A stretch of DNA of 6,422 bases from Anaerolineae bacterium (lineage in GTDB: Bacteria; Chloroflexota; Anaerolineae; Aggregatilineales; UBA3940). Positions 1-5,923 of this stretch are shown here, one piece after another. Position 1 is the first letter of the stretch. Every line of letters begins with the position of its first letter. The translations under genes were made by a program, and so were the position numbers. The notes under the pieces are model-generated. The model was not told the DNA's origin, did no database searches, and worked only from the letters and a program-made list of their open reading frames with translations. Location of the stretch: assembly GCA_020852775.1 (NCBI GenBank), contig JADZAD010000289.1, positions 1 through 6,422 on the forward strand, written 5' to 3'.

Positions 1-1360
1 CCCGCCCACCATCCCGGATCAGGTATTGCAGTTCCGTGGTCAGCCGGTTGAAGTCATCCGCCGAGGCCACCAGGGCGCGCAGGGCGCTGTCAGCGATGCG
101 CTCATCGGGGATCGTCAGGCGGAAGTAGGTGTCAAAATGATCGGCGCTGCAGATACGCTTCTGTGTGCCCCATGTGCGCTGCCCGCGAGATGTGTCCACT
201 GAGACGTTCTCGGCGATGTCCCGCACGATCGGAAAGAGGTTCTCCAGCACTTCGCGTAGTTGGCCTTTGCGCAGCCGGGTCTTATGCGAGAGGGCCTGCG
301 CGTGTACTTCGCGGAAACGCGCGCGGTCGCGTTCGTTCGCGATCAGCGGGTTGTCAAACGCCCGATCCACGAAGTAGCGGCGGTTATCACGAATGTAGGC
401 GTAGAGCTCAGGGGAGAAGACGTGCAGCGCCATGATGAGGAAGAAGTCGATCGGGTTGGTCTCCTCTGAGAGCAGGCCAACGTAGAACTGGGTCGTGTTC
501 AGGTAGCGGTTAATATCGCGCACACTGGTGAATAGCTGGAAGAATGAGCGGTAAACACTGTTCCAGTAACCCTCGTCCCAGCGGCCCCGGGGGAACTGAT
601 CGACCAGCCGCTCCAGGTGGCTGGAGAGGATGCGGTAGAGCTTGACCTCCGAGACGGCGGGGACACGGAACCCGACCTGGATCACCTTCTCAAGATACTC
701 GGTGCCGCGCCCGTTGTACGTCCGCGACAGCGCCGCCGAAACGATCTCCTCGTCGAAGGCGAGCAGGTAGACCACATACGGGAAGTTCGCGGCGGACTTG
801 ACGATCTGCAGCACCTGCCGGATTTCGTCATCGCTCAGGCGGTCAACATCGTCAATCACGATCACGATCTTCTGGGCACGGGAACGCAGGCGCAGGGTCA
901 GGTCCTGCTTGAGGCTGCTGATATCCACCTCGGCTTCATGCGGCACGCTGCGGGGCTGGCGCTCACTGCCGGGGTCGCTGGGAACATACGACTGGGCGAA
1001 CAGGCGACCGTAGCGCCGCATCTGCCGGCTGATCTCCTGAAATCCGTCGCCCTGGGCGCTGAGCTGCGTGGCGAGCTGCTCGAAGAACTGAAGAAAAAGC
1101 TGATCCTGCCCGGAGAACATCCACGGGTCAAAGCGGATCACGATCAGCTTCTGTGGCACTGTGCTCATCAATCGCTCAATATGCCGCAGCGTCAGGTTCA
1201 GGATCGAAGTCTTACCGGAGCCCCACTTACCGAACAGCCCGAAGACCAGGCCGCTTACGGCCTCATAGCGGACGATTGCCTCACCGATGGTGTGCGCGAA
1301 GGCGGCCACACCGAGGAGGTCTTCTCCGTCATCAGCGATAGGTTGGTCGGAGATAAACAT
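1..1360 (-). CDS. KAP-family P-loop NTPase (3' end beyond the window)
   Basis: The frame is open from an ATG at 1360 to the left edge without a stop: 453 codons, C-terminus missing. Residues 41-51 (GLFGKWGSGKT) form the Walker A loop. FDPWMFSG at 77-84 matches the KAP signature after the P-loop. KIVIVIDDVDRL at 164-175 is Walker B, with paired Asp 170/171. YLEKVIQVGFRVP (222-234) and VRDINRYLN (280-288, a sensor-2-like arginine region) also fit KAP ATPases, as does YFRLTI near 412-417. Many KAP proteins carry transmembrane helices between Walker A and Walker B. Here that stretch (85-160) is polar with no hydrophobic segment, so the protein is probably cytosolic. A Shine-Dalgarno AGAGGAA lies about six bases before the ATG. 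The family includes the phage-exclusion protein PifA and eukaryotic Kidins220/ARMS; the specific role here is unknown. It is separated from the upstream catabolic genes by a likely terminator, so it is probably transcribed alone or with genes to the left. Confidence 0.9.
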   Translation of the reverse strand, partial: MFISDQPIADDGEDLLGVAAFAHTIGEAIVRYEAVSGLVFGLFGKWGSGKTSILNLTLRHIERLMSTVPQKLIVIRFDPWMFSGQDQLFLQFFEQLATQLSAQGDGFQEISRQMRRYGRLFAQSYVPSDPGSERQPRSVPHEAEVDISSLKQDLTLRLRSRAQKIVIVIDDVDRLSDDEIRQVLQIVKSAANFPYVVYLLAFDEEIVSAALSRTYNGRGTEYLEKVIQVGFRVPAVSEVKLYRILSSHLERLVDQFPRGRWDEGYWNSVYRSFFQLFTSVRDINRYLNTTQFYVGLLSEETNPIDFFLIMALHVFSPELYAYIRDNRRYFVDRAFDNPLIANERDRARFREVHAQALSHKTRLRKGQLREVLENLFPIVRDIAENVSVDTSRGQRTWGTQKRICSADHFDTYFRLTIPDERIADSALRALVASADDFNRLTTELQYLIRDGGR

Positions 1361-1419
1361 AGCGGTTCCTCTTGACGATACACAGACCGGTACACGAATA
1401 CACGTATCTATCCCTCGCT

Positions 1420-1425
1420 AGTATA
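1420..1425 (-). promoter_or_regulatory. Possible -10 box and palindrome upstream of the KAP NTPase gene
   Basis: The minus strand reads TATACT here, inside a perfect 10-bp palindrome TAGTATACTA (1419-1428). This lies about 60 bases before the ATG, in a locally AT-richer stretch between two GC-rich genes. No good -35 hexamer is seen: the nearest candidate, TTCAGC, would need a 19-bp spacer. The palindrome could instead be a regulator site. The downstream leader also has two TACACG copies on the plus strand (1391-1396 and 1399-1404). A promoter is expected because a terminator-like hairpin precedes this region, but the exact boxes are uncertain. Confidence 0.3.
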
Positions 1426-1478
1426 CTATCGCCCCGGCAAATCGGCTGAATGGATGGAGACCGGCGCCTGGAATCAGA

Positions 1479-1501
1479 CGAGGCCGCTCAGGGCGGCCTC
1501 G
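1479..1501 (-). terminator. Likely terminator hairpin after the hydantoinase gene
   Basis: A perfect 9-bp inverted repeat is present: CGAGGCCGC (1479-1487), loop TCAGG, then GCGGCCTCG (1493-1501). It starts 25 bases after the hydantoinase stop codon and lies before the next gene's presumed promoter. On the minus strand the stem is followed by TCTGATT, only a weak U-rich tail. It may therefore be an imperfect intrinsic terminator or a 3'-end stabilising hairpin. Position and stem strength favour termination of the two-gene catabolic unit. Confidence 0.55.
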
Positions 1502-1526
1502 CGGCATAGGCAGGGCAGATTAATGG

Positions 1527-2999
1527 CTACAGAATTGCGCCGTGCGGCGTGCGGTGCACGAAGCGGCCCTTGCCCTTTTCGCCGATCCAGTCGCCACCCT
1601 CGACGACGCGCCGCCCACGCAGGTAGACCTGCTCCGGCGCGCCGGTGACGCGCATCCCCTCGTAGATGTTGTAATCAACGTGCATGTGGTGTGTCTGCGC
1701 GCTGAGGGTATGTTCCTTCCGCGGATCCCAGACCACGATGTCGGCCTCCGCGCCGATGGCCAGCGTGCCTTTCTGCGGGTACATGCCGAAGATTTTCGCC
1801 GGGTTGGTGCAGTGCAGCTCGACGAAGCGGCTTGGGCTGATGCGCCCGCTGTTCACGCCGAGGTGCCAGCCCACCATCATGCGGTCTTCGATGCCGGGCA
1901 GCCCGTTTGGAATCTTCGCAAAGTTGCCCTTACCCAGTTCCTTGCCGGGGCGGCGGTTGCCGGGCGTCTGCTCGAAGAGATGCCAGTCGCCGTCCGGGTG
2001 GCTGGCGGCCCACTCCTGCCACGGGCCGTGACCGCCGTCATACCAGAACGAACAGTGGTCGGTGCTGACGACTGCCAGCGTGCCGTCCCGTACCGCACTC
2101 CACAGCACTTCATGGTCGTGCGGCGTCCGTACCGGCGGTGAGCACACGAATTTGGCACCCTCGAACCCTGGTGCGCCGAGATGCTCATCCACCGTGACAT
2201 GGAAGTACTGTGTGCAGGTCTCGCCCATGACCGGGTATCCGAGTGCCCGTCCGCGCGCCAGTGCCTGGATCGATTCCTCGCAGGTCATGTGTACCACGTA
2301 CAGGCGGCAGCCGGTCATGCCGGCCATTACCACCGCACGGTTGGTCGCCTCACCCTCGATCTCCGGTGGGCGTGAAGAAGCGTGATAGACCGGGTCGGTC
2401 TTACCCTCGGCGAGCAGCTTAGGAGTAAGCAGTGCCTCAACGTCACCATTCTCGGCGTGTACCATGACGATCATGCCGTGCTCCGCCGCGACCTGCATCG
2501 TGCGGTAAAGCGTGTCGTCATCGACCATGAACACGTTCTTGTAGGCCATGAAGAGCTTCAGGCTGGTGACGCCTTCGTCCACCAGCTTCGGGATGTCCGC
2601 CATCAGTTCCGGGCGCAGATCGGTGACGGCGAGATGGAAGCCGTAGTCCACGCAGGCCTTCCCGGCCTTTTTGCGCCATGTTCGCAGGCCGTCGAAGAAG
2701 GTCCCGCCGATCGGCTGGATCACGAAGTCGATGTGCATCGTCGTGCCACCGCAGGCCGCGGCGATGTGCCCGGTCTCAAAGTCGTCGTTGCTGTAGGTGC
2801 CGCCAAAAGGCAGGTCGAGATGGGTATGCACGTCGATGCCGCCCGGCATCAGGTACTTCCCGGTGCAGTCCACCACCTCGTGGCCTGCCGACGGTAGATT
2901 GCGTACGATCAGCGCGATCGTCTCCCCCTCGACCAGCAGATCGGCCTGAAACATGTCGCTGGCGGTGACCAGAGTGCCATTCCTGAACAGCGTCCCCAT
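1527..2999 (-). CDS. Dihydropyrimidinase / D-hydantoinase
   Basis: A 490-residue cyclic amidohydrolase that opens 5,6-dihydrouracil or dihydrothymine (or 5-substituted hydantoins) to the N-carbamoyl product in the cytoplasm. All binuclear-metal ligands of the family are visible: HTH (H58, H60) in GGIDVHTHLD, the carboxylated lysine K148 in TSLKLFMAYKN, H181 in MVHAENGD, H237 in VVHMTCEES and D314 in VSTDHCSF. Y153, S287 (CSPPVR) and N365 (IPNGLPGIEDRM) match the usual substrate-contact residues. The span from D314 to N365 is about 30 residues longer than I expect for the family, which explains a length above the usual 450-480. The ATG at 2999 is chosen because GGAGGG sits nine bases before it; an in-frame ATG at 3023 would place this ribosome site inside the coding region. 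It follows the N-carbamoyl amidohydrolase gene, so the two act in consecutive steps. Which substrate is natural cannot be told from sequence; hydA and pydB are both used for such genes. Confidence 0.93.
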   Translation of the reverse strand: MGTLFRNGTLVTASDMFQADLLVEGETIALIVRNLPSAGHEVVDCTGKYLMPGGIDVHTHLDLPFGGTYSNDDFETGHIAAACGGTTMHIDFVIQPIGGTFFDGLRTWRKKAGKACVDYGFHLAVTDLRPELMADIPKLVDEGVTSLKLFMAYKNVFMVDDDTLYRTMQVAAEHGMIVMVHAENGDVEALLTPKLLAEGKTDPVYHASSRPPEIEGEATNRAVVMAGMTGCRLYVVHMTCEESIQALARGRALGYPVMGETCTQYFHVTVDEHLGAPGFEGAKFVCSPPVRTPHDHEVLWSAVRDGTLAVVSTDHCSFWYDGGHGPWQEWAASHPDGDWHLFEQTPGNRRPGKELGKGNFAKIPNGLPGIEDRMMVGWHLGVNSGRISPSRFVELHCTNPAKIFGMYPQKGTLAIGAEADIVVWDPRKEHTLSAQTHHMHVDYNIYEGMRVTGAPEQVYLRGRRVVEGGDWIGEKGKGRFVHRTPHGAIL

Positions 3000-3008
3000 A
3001 GGCTGAAT

Positions 3009-3014
3009 CCCTCC
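3009..3014 (-). promoter_or_regulatory. Shine-Dalgarno site that fixes the hydantoinase start
   Basis: The minus strand reads GGAGGG, nine bases before the ATG at 2999. It lies inside the coding region that would result from the alternative in-frame ATG at 3023, which has no comparable site. This favours the shorter protein, beginning MGTLFRNG as hydantoinases usually do. Confidence 0.7.
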
Positions 3015-3062
3015 CGCGCACATGGCGCGTCTCTCCGCGGCAGTTGATGGTCAGAATCAGCA

Positions 3063-3089
3063 GGGCGCTGCCCTCGATTGACAGCGCCC
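3063..3089 (-). other. GC-rich hairpin between amidohydrolase and hydantoinase genes
   Basis: A perfect 8-bp inverted repeat, GGGCGCTG (3063-3070) and CAGCGCCC (3082-3089), with an 11-base loop, lies in the 105-bp gap between the two catabolic genes. It begins 15 bases after the stop of the upstream gene. No U tract follows on the minus strand (the next bases are TGCTGATTCTG), so full termination is unlikely. It could be a processing or stabilising hairpin, or a partial terminator that lowers expression of the downstream gene. The rest of the gap holds only the downstream ribosome site. Confidence 0.45.
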
Positions 3090-3104
3090 CGTTCACCAGC
3101 AGGT

Positions 3105-3947
3105 TTATGGCTTGACGATTGCCTCGTACATATCCGGGCGGCGGTCGCGGTAGAACTGCCAGGTGTCGCGCACTTCCTTGATCAGGTCGAAGTTAAGATC
3201 ACGCACGAGCAGTTCTTCCTTGAACGGGTCGCCTACATCACCGACGAACTCACCGCGCGGGGTGCAGAAGTAGCTCTGCCCGTAGAAGTCGTCGTCACCG
3301 AGCGGCTCCACGCCGACACGGTTGATCGTGCCGACGAAGTAGCCGTTGGCGATGGCGTGGCTGGTCTGCTCGATGCGCCACAGGTGTTGGGACAACCCGC
3401 GCGAGGTGGCGGAGGGGTTGAAGACAATCTCCGCTCCGTTCAGGCCGAGGCAGCGCGCACCTTCGGGGAAGTGGCGATCATAGCAGATGTACACGCCGAC
3501 CTTGCCAATGGCGGTATCGAAGACCGGGTAACCGAGGTTGCCGGGGCGGAAGTAGAACTTCTCCCAGAAGCCATGCAGGTGGGGCAGGTGGGTCTTGCGG
3601 TACTTGCCGAGGTAGCTGCCGTCCGCGTCGATCACGGCGGCGGTATTGTAATACACGCCCGTCCCCTCGACCTCGTACATCGGGACGACCAGCACCATGT
3701 GGAGTTCCTGCGCGAGTTTCTGGAAGCGTTCGACCGTTGGGCCGTTCGGCATCGCCTCGGCATATTCGTAGAACTGCGCATCCTGCACCTGGCAGAAATA
3801 CGGCCCGTAGAATAGCTCCTGGTAGCACATCACCTGCGCGCCCTCGCCAGCGGCCTTGCGCGTATACTCGATGTGTTTCTGGATCATGCTCTCTTTGTCA
3901 CCCGTCCATGTCGCCTGGACGAGCGCGCCTCTGACGATGCGAGCCAT
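3105..3947 (-). CDS. Nitrilase-superfamily N-carbamoyl amidohydrolase (beta-ureidopropionase type)
   Basis: A 280-residue carbon-nitrogen hydrolase that cleaves an N-carbamoyl group, giving the free amine, CO2 and ammonia. The Glu-Lys-Cys catalytic triad of the superfamily is complete: E44 in CYQELFYGPYF, K118 in KYRKTHLP and C155 in VYICYDRHFPE; the second conserved glutamate is E129 in GFWEKFYF. The length is normal for a single-domain family member and no signal peptide is seen. By sequence alone it could be a beta-ureidopropionase, N-carbamoylputrescine amidase or N-carbamoyl-D-amino-acid hydrolase. The dihydropyrimidinase gene that follows makes N-carbamoyl-beta-alanine (or an N-carbamoyl amino acid) the likely substrate. 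The ATG at 3947 is preferred over an in-frame ATG at 3998 because AAGGAG stands nine bases before it and the protein then starts at the normal family position (MARIVRGALVQ). It appears to be the first gene of its unit, with a strong-looking promoter upstream. Confidence 0.9.
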   Translation of the reverse strand: MARIVRGALVQATWTGDKESMIQKHIEYTRKAAGEGAQVMCYQELFYGPYFCQVQDAQFYEYAEAMPNGPTVERFQKLAQELHMVLVVPMYEVEGTGVYYNTAAVIDADGSYLGKYRKTHLPHLHGFWEKFYFRPGNLGYPVFDTAIGKVGVYICYDRHFPEGARCLGLNGAEIVFNPSATSRGLSQHLWRIEQTSHAIANGYFVGTINRVGVEPLGDDDFYGQSYFCTPRGEFVGDVGDPFKEELLVRDLNFDLIKEVRDTWQFYRDRRPDMYEAIVKP

Positions 3948-3956
3948 GACGATGTT

Positions 3957-3962
3957 CTCCTT
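3957..3962 (-). promoter_or_regulatory. Shine-Dalgarno site that fixes the N-carbamoyl amidohydrolase start
   Basis: The minus strand reads AAGGAG with a nine-base spacer to the ATG at 3947. It would be within the coding region if translation began at the in-frame ATG at 3998, so it supports the shorter 280-residue protein. Confidence 0.7.
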
Positions 3963-4032
3963 ATCCTGATGGAAGCCAATCGATGAGCGGACGACCACAG
4001 ATCACCACCGTGTTACAGCAGCGATCACGATC

Positions 4033-4061
4033 ATTATAATGCACTCCTGCCTGCTGGTCAC
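4033..4061 (-). promoter_or_regulatory. Sigma70-type promoter of the catabolic gene pair
   Basis: On the minus strand a perfect TATAAT -10 box (4033-4038) stands 17 bp after GTGACC (4056-4061), which matches four of six bases of the TTGACA -35 consensus. It lies 85 bases before the start codon of the N-carbamoyl amidohydrolase gene, and its -35 box overlaps the stop codon of the LysE-type gene. Just downstream, about where transcription would begin, the minus strand carries TGATCGTGATCG, a short repeat that might bind a regulator. The -10 sequence is part of the 8-bp palindrome ATTATAAT, so by itself it gives no direction; the -35 match and the gene order do. Confidence 0.6.
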
Positions 4062-4699
4062 GCGGTAGGCGTGGCCCCGGTCAGTGCGGCCAGCACACCC
4101 AGCGTGATATACACTCCGCCTGCTGCGTAACGGCTGCCCCTTGACAGGCCCGGTCGGCGGGCCAGCAATGCCCCCAGCCCGCCCGACGCCAGCGCATAGA
4201 TCGAGTTCGTACACACGCCGAGCAGCACAAACGTCACGCCGAGGAGGCTGATCTGCAGGGCAGGGGTGCCCCGGCCTGGCTCAACGAACTGCGGCAGAAA
4301 GGCGATGAAGAACAGCGCCGTCTTCGGGTTGAGTACAGCGACCGCCACACCTTGCCGGAACACGCTCCACAGGGGCTGGCGGGATGGTTCTGCGCTGGTC
4401 GTCCCTGCCGCGTCGTGGGCGAAGAGCGTTCGCAGGCCGATAAAGAACAGGTAACCCGCGCCCAGCGCCTTGACGATGGTGAAGAGCAGTGGCGACGAGA
4501 GCAGCAGTGCGGAGAGCCCGGCTGTCGCTGCCAGCGCGTGACACATGTCCCCGGTTCCGGCGGCCAGCACCGAGACCAGCCCCGCCTGTCGCCCCTGTGA
4601 GAGGCTGCGCGCCACGGTGTAGAGCACTACCGGGCCGGGCAGCACCAGCAGCGAAAGGGACGCGGCGGCGAACAGCAGCAGGCTGTGGAGCGATAGCAT
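4058..4699 (-). CDS. LysE/RhtB-family amino-acid exporter
   Basis: A 213-residue inner-membrane transporter of the usual family length (about 200-215), expected to export amino acids or related small metabolites by proton exchange. Hydrophobic segments occur at about 5-27, 41-66, 71-93, 115-137, 147-172 and 190-208, which fits the six-segment pattern. The family's N-terminal signature is present: LPGPVVLYTVARSLSQGR at 20-37, followed by a G-rich helix with D51. So is the central NPKTALFFIAFLPQF motif at 124-138. A polar loop lies at about 95-110. The start is set by AGGAG five bases before the ATG; this site overlaps the stop codon of the upstream DinB-family gene, eight bases away, so translation is probably coupled. 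The substrate (lysine, threonine, homoserine, leucine or other) cannot be told. It is the last gene of its unit. Confidence 0.9.
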   Translation of the reverse strand: MLSLHSLLLFAAASLSLLVLPGPVVLYTVARSLSQGRQAGLVSVLAAGTGDMCHALAATAGLSALLLSSPLLFTIVKALGAGYLFFIGLRTLFAHDAAGTTSAEPSRQPLWSVFRQGVAVAVLNPKTALFFIAFLPQFVEPGRGTPALQISLLGVTFVLLGVCTNSIYALASGGLGALLARRPGLSRGSRYAAGGVYITLGVLAALTGATPTA

Positions 4700-4707
4700 C
4701 CATGCTC

Positions 4708-5211
4708 CTACAAGAGCGAGTGCTCCCGCGAATAGATGATGAAATCCTGCTCGGCCGTTTCCCCACCGAGGGCATGAATCAGCGCCAGGATCTGGGCGCG
4801 GTGATCGGTGCTGTGGTTGGCCACATGACCGAGAATGTCGCTCAGGACGGCAGTGCGCTCGGACGTGTCTTTGATCAGGCGGAAGGTGACCGGCTTTTCG
4901 AGGTCGGTGTCCTCCAGCCGGTCAAGGTAGCGCCGCCAATCCTTCTCAATGGCGTCCCAGCGTAGACGGATATCGGTGCGCGTGGGCAGGTCTGCGGGCT
5001 GCGGGAAACTGCTGGGTGAAGTGCCGTGTATGCGCGGGAGCCAGACTTCCTCCGCGCCCAGCGTGTGGACTATCTGTTGGTGCACGGAGCCAATCGAGTA
5101 GCTCGACGGGCGGCTGAACTGCTCGGCGGAGAGCTGCATCACGCAGTGCCACAGGCGGCGGTGCGCCCAGTAGGTGTAATCGAACAGGCGGACAAAGTAC
5201 AGCGTATTCAT
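4708..5211 (-). CDS. DinB-family four-helix metal-binding protein
   Basis: A 167-residue soluble protein of normal length for the DinB/YfiT-like fold, a four-helix bundle that holds a divalent metal with three histidines. The ligands appear to be H49 in IVHTLGAEEVWL, and H133 and H137 in GHVANHSTDHRAQI, which matches the family pattern NHxTxHRxQI. The N-terminal part (LFDYTYWAHRRLW) is also typical. Relatives include DNA-damage-inducible DinB of Bacillus (not the polymerase) and bacillithiol- or mycothiol-dependent transferases; this sequence does not tell which activity applies. No DNA-damage operator was seen upstream. GAGGAG lies five bases before the ATG. It sits 28 bp after the membrane-protein gene and 8 bp before the exporter gene, consistent with one transcript. 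Confidence 0.87.
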   Translation of the reverse strand: MNTLYFVRLFDYTYWAHRRLWHCVMQLSAEQFSRPSSYSIGSVHQQIVHTLGAEEVWLPRIHGTSPSSFPQPADLPTRTDIRLRWDAIEKDWRRYLDRLEDTDLEKPVTFRLIKDTSERTAVLSDILGHVANHSTDHRAQILALIHALGGETAEQDFIIYSREHSLL

Positions 5212-5239
5212 GGTCGCTCCTCATTGAATTCAGGCTGTG

Positions 5240-5896
5240 CTACCAAATCAGGCCGGCGCGCACGCCGAGCACGAGCAGCACGACGCCGATCATCTGTACG
5301 ATATGGAATATGACGTTGTGGTCGAACGCCCAGAGCAGATGCAGCCGCACCTTGCCGGTGGCCTGGATGGCCGCCGCGATCAGCGTGACCAGCACCCCGG
5401 CGGCGATCAGCGCCGCCCCTGGCAGCGCCCCGCGGATGGCAAGGACGAGGTAACCGGCCAGCGCGAACAGCATCGCCAGCGCCTCATAGGCGATAAATAC
5501 GAGAAACGTGTTCGGGATAAAAACCGTAATCAGAAAGAACGCCAGCGCCGCTCCGACCATCACCCACAACACGATCAGGGCCGGGCCAGCGCCCCACAGG
5601 TCGAGCACCACGCCGACGACGAAGAAGGCAATCGCCAGCCCGAGCGACAGGTTGAGTGGCTTCCAGATCGCACGGTTCGTCCGCTCGGACATCTGGAAGC
5701 CGTGCGCGGCGACCCCCAGCAGCGAGGCCAGCGCCAGGCACCCCAGCGCCCCGGCCCACACCCCGGCCCGGTAGGGGGCGGCCCCTCCGGTACTGAGCAG
5801 CATCCACGTGCCCACCAGCGCCAGCAGGCCCAGCAGCAGGTCGGTTGCGGCGGTGGTGCGTTCGGTCTGGCTGTCAATCAGGCGTGGAATGGACAT
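5240..5896 (-). CDS. Seven-helix membrane protein of unknown function
   Basis: A 218-residue, very hydrophobic protein with about seven predicted membrane segments (roughly 17-35, 44-66, 82-100, 106-127, 131-153, 157-178 and 197-215). No signal peptide or soluble domain is seen. Polar residues that stand out are E12 and D19 at the first helix, H65 in AAHGF at the end of the second, E138 in the fifth, and D192, H193 and H198 in FDHNVIFHIVQ leading into the last helix. A histidine in helix 2 plus an acidic/His cluster before helix 7 recalls the layout of the CREST superfamily of membrane hydrolases (ceramidases, PAQR, Per1). However, the His spacing is not the classic one, so this is only a suggestion; an uncharacterised DUF membrane family is the safer label. 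The ATG has AGGAG nine bases upstream, within a 27-bp gap after the methyltransferase gene. No function is assigned. Confidence 0.8.
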   Translation of the reverse strand: MSIPRLIDSQTERTTAATDLLLGLLALVGTWMLLSTGGAAPYRAGVWAGALGCLALASLLGVAAHGFQMSERTNRAIWKPLNLSLGLAIAFFVVGVVLDLWGAGPALIVLWVMVGAALAFFLITVFIPNTFLVFIAYEALAMLFALAGYLVLAIRGALPGAALIAAGVLVTLIAAAIQATGKVRLHLLWAFDHNVIFHIVQMIGVVLLVLGVRAGLIW

Positions 5897-5907
5897 ACAA
5901 CCGTACT

Positions 5908-5917
5908 CCTGATCAGG
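5908..5917. promoter_or_regulatory. Perfect palindrome overlapping a ribosome-binding site
   Basis: CCTGATCAGG is a perfect 10-bp palindrome in the 27-bp gap between the methyltransferase and the seven-helix protein genes. Its last three minus-strand bases overlap the AGGAG ribosome site (5906-5910). As RNA it is too tight to form a stable loop (at most a 3-bp stem), so a protein site or chance are the likely explanations. Confidence 0.25.
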
Positions 5918-5923
5918 TTACAC

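Noticed and set aside
617..1375. Plus-strand open frame of 252 codons opposite the KAP NTPase gene
   Set aside because: It lies wholly antisense to a gene with clear family motifs, shows no recognisable domain, and is the kind of long shadow frame common in GC-rich DNA.
1542..2141. Plus-strand open frame of 199 codons opposite the hydantoinase gene
   Set aside because: It is antisense to a gene with all metal ligands intact and has no domain of its own.
3000..3023. Upstream in-frame ATG extending the hydantoinase by eight residues
   Set aside because: The strong ribosome site GGAGGG lies inside this extension, and the extra residues have no counterpart in the family.
3078..3815. Plus-strand open frame of 245 codons opposite the nitrilase-superfamily gene
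   Set aside because: It mirrors the codon pattern of the minus-strand gene, which has a complete catalytic triad; the antisense product resembles no family.
3948..3998. Upstream in-frame ATG extending the N-carbamoyl amidohydrolase by 17 residues
   Set aside because: The AAGGAG site lies inside the extension, and the family usually starts at MARIVRGA.
4059..4073. Short inverted repeat CACGC/GCGTG at the end of the exporter gene as a terminator
   Set aside because: The stem is only 5 bp with no U tract, and it overlaps the last codons and the next promoter; too weak to call.
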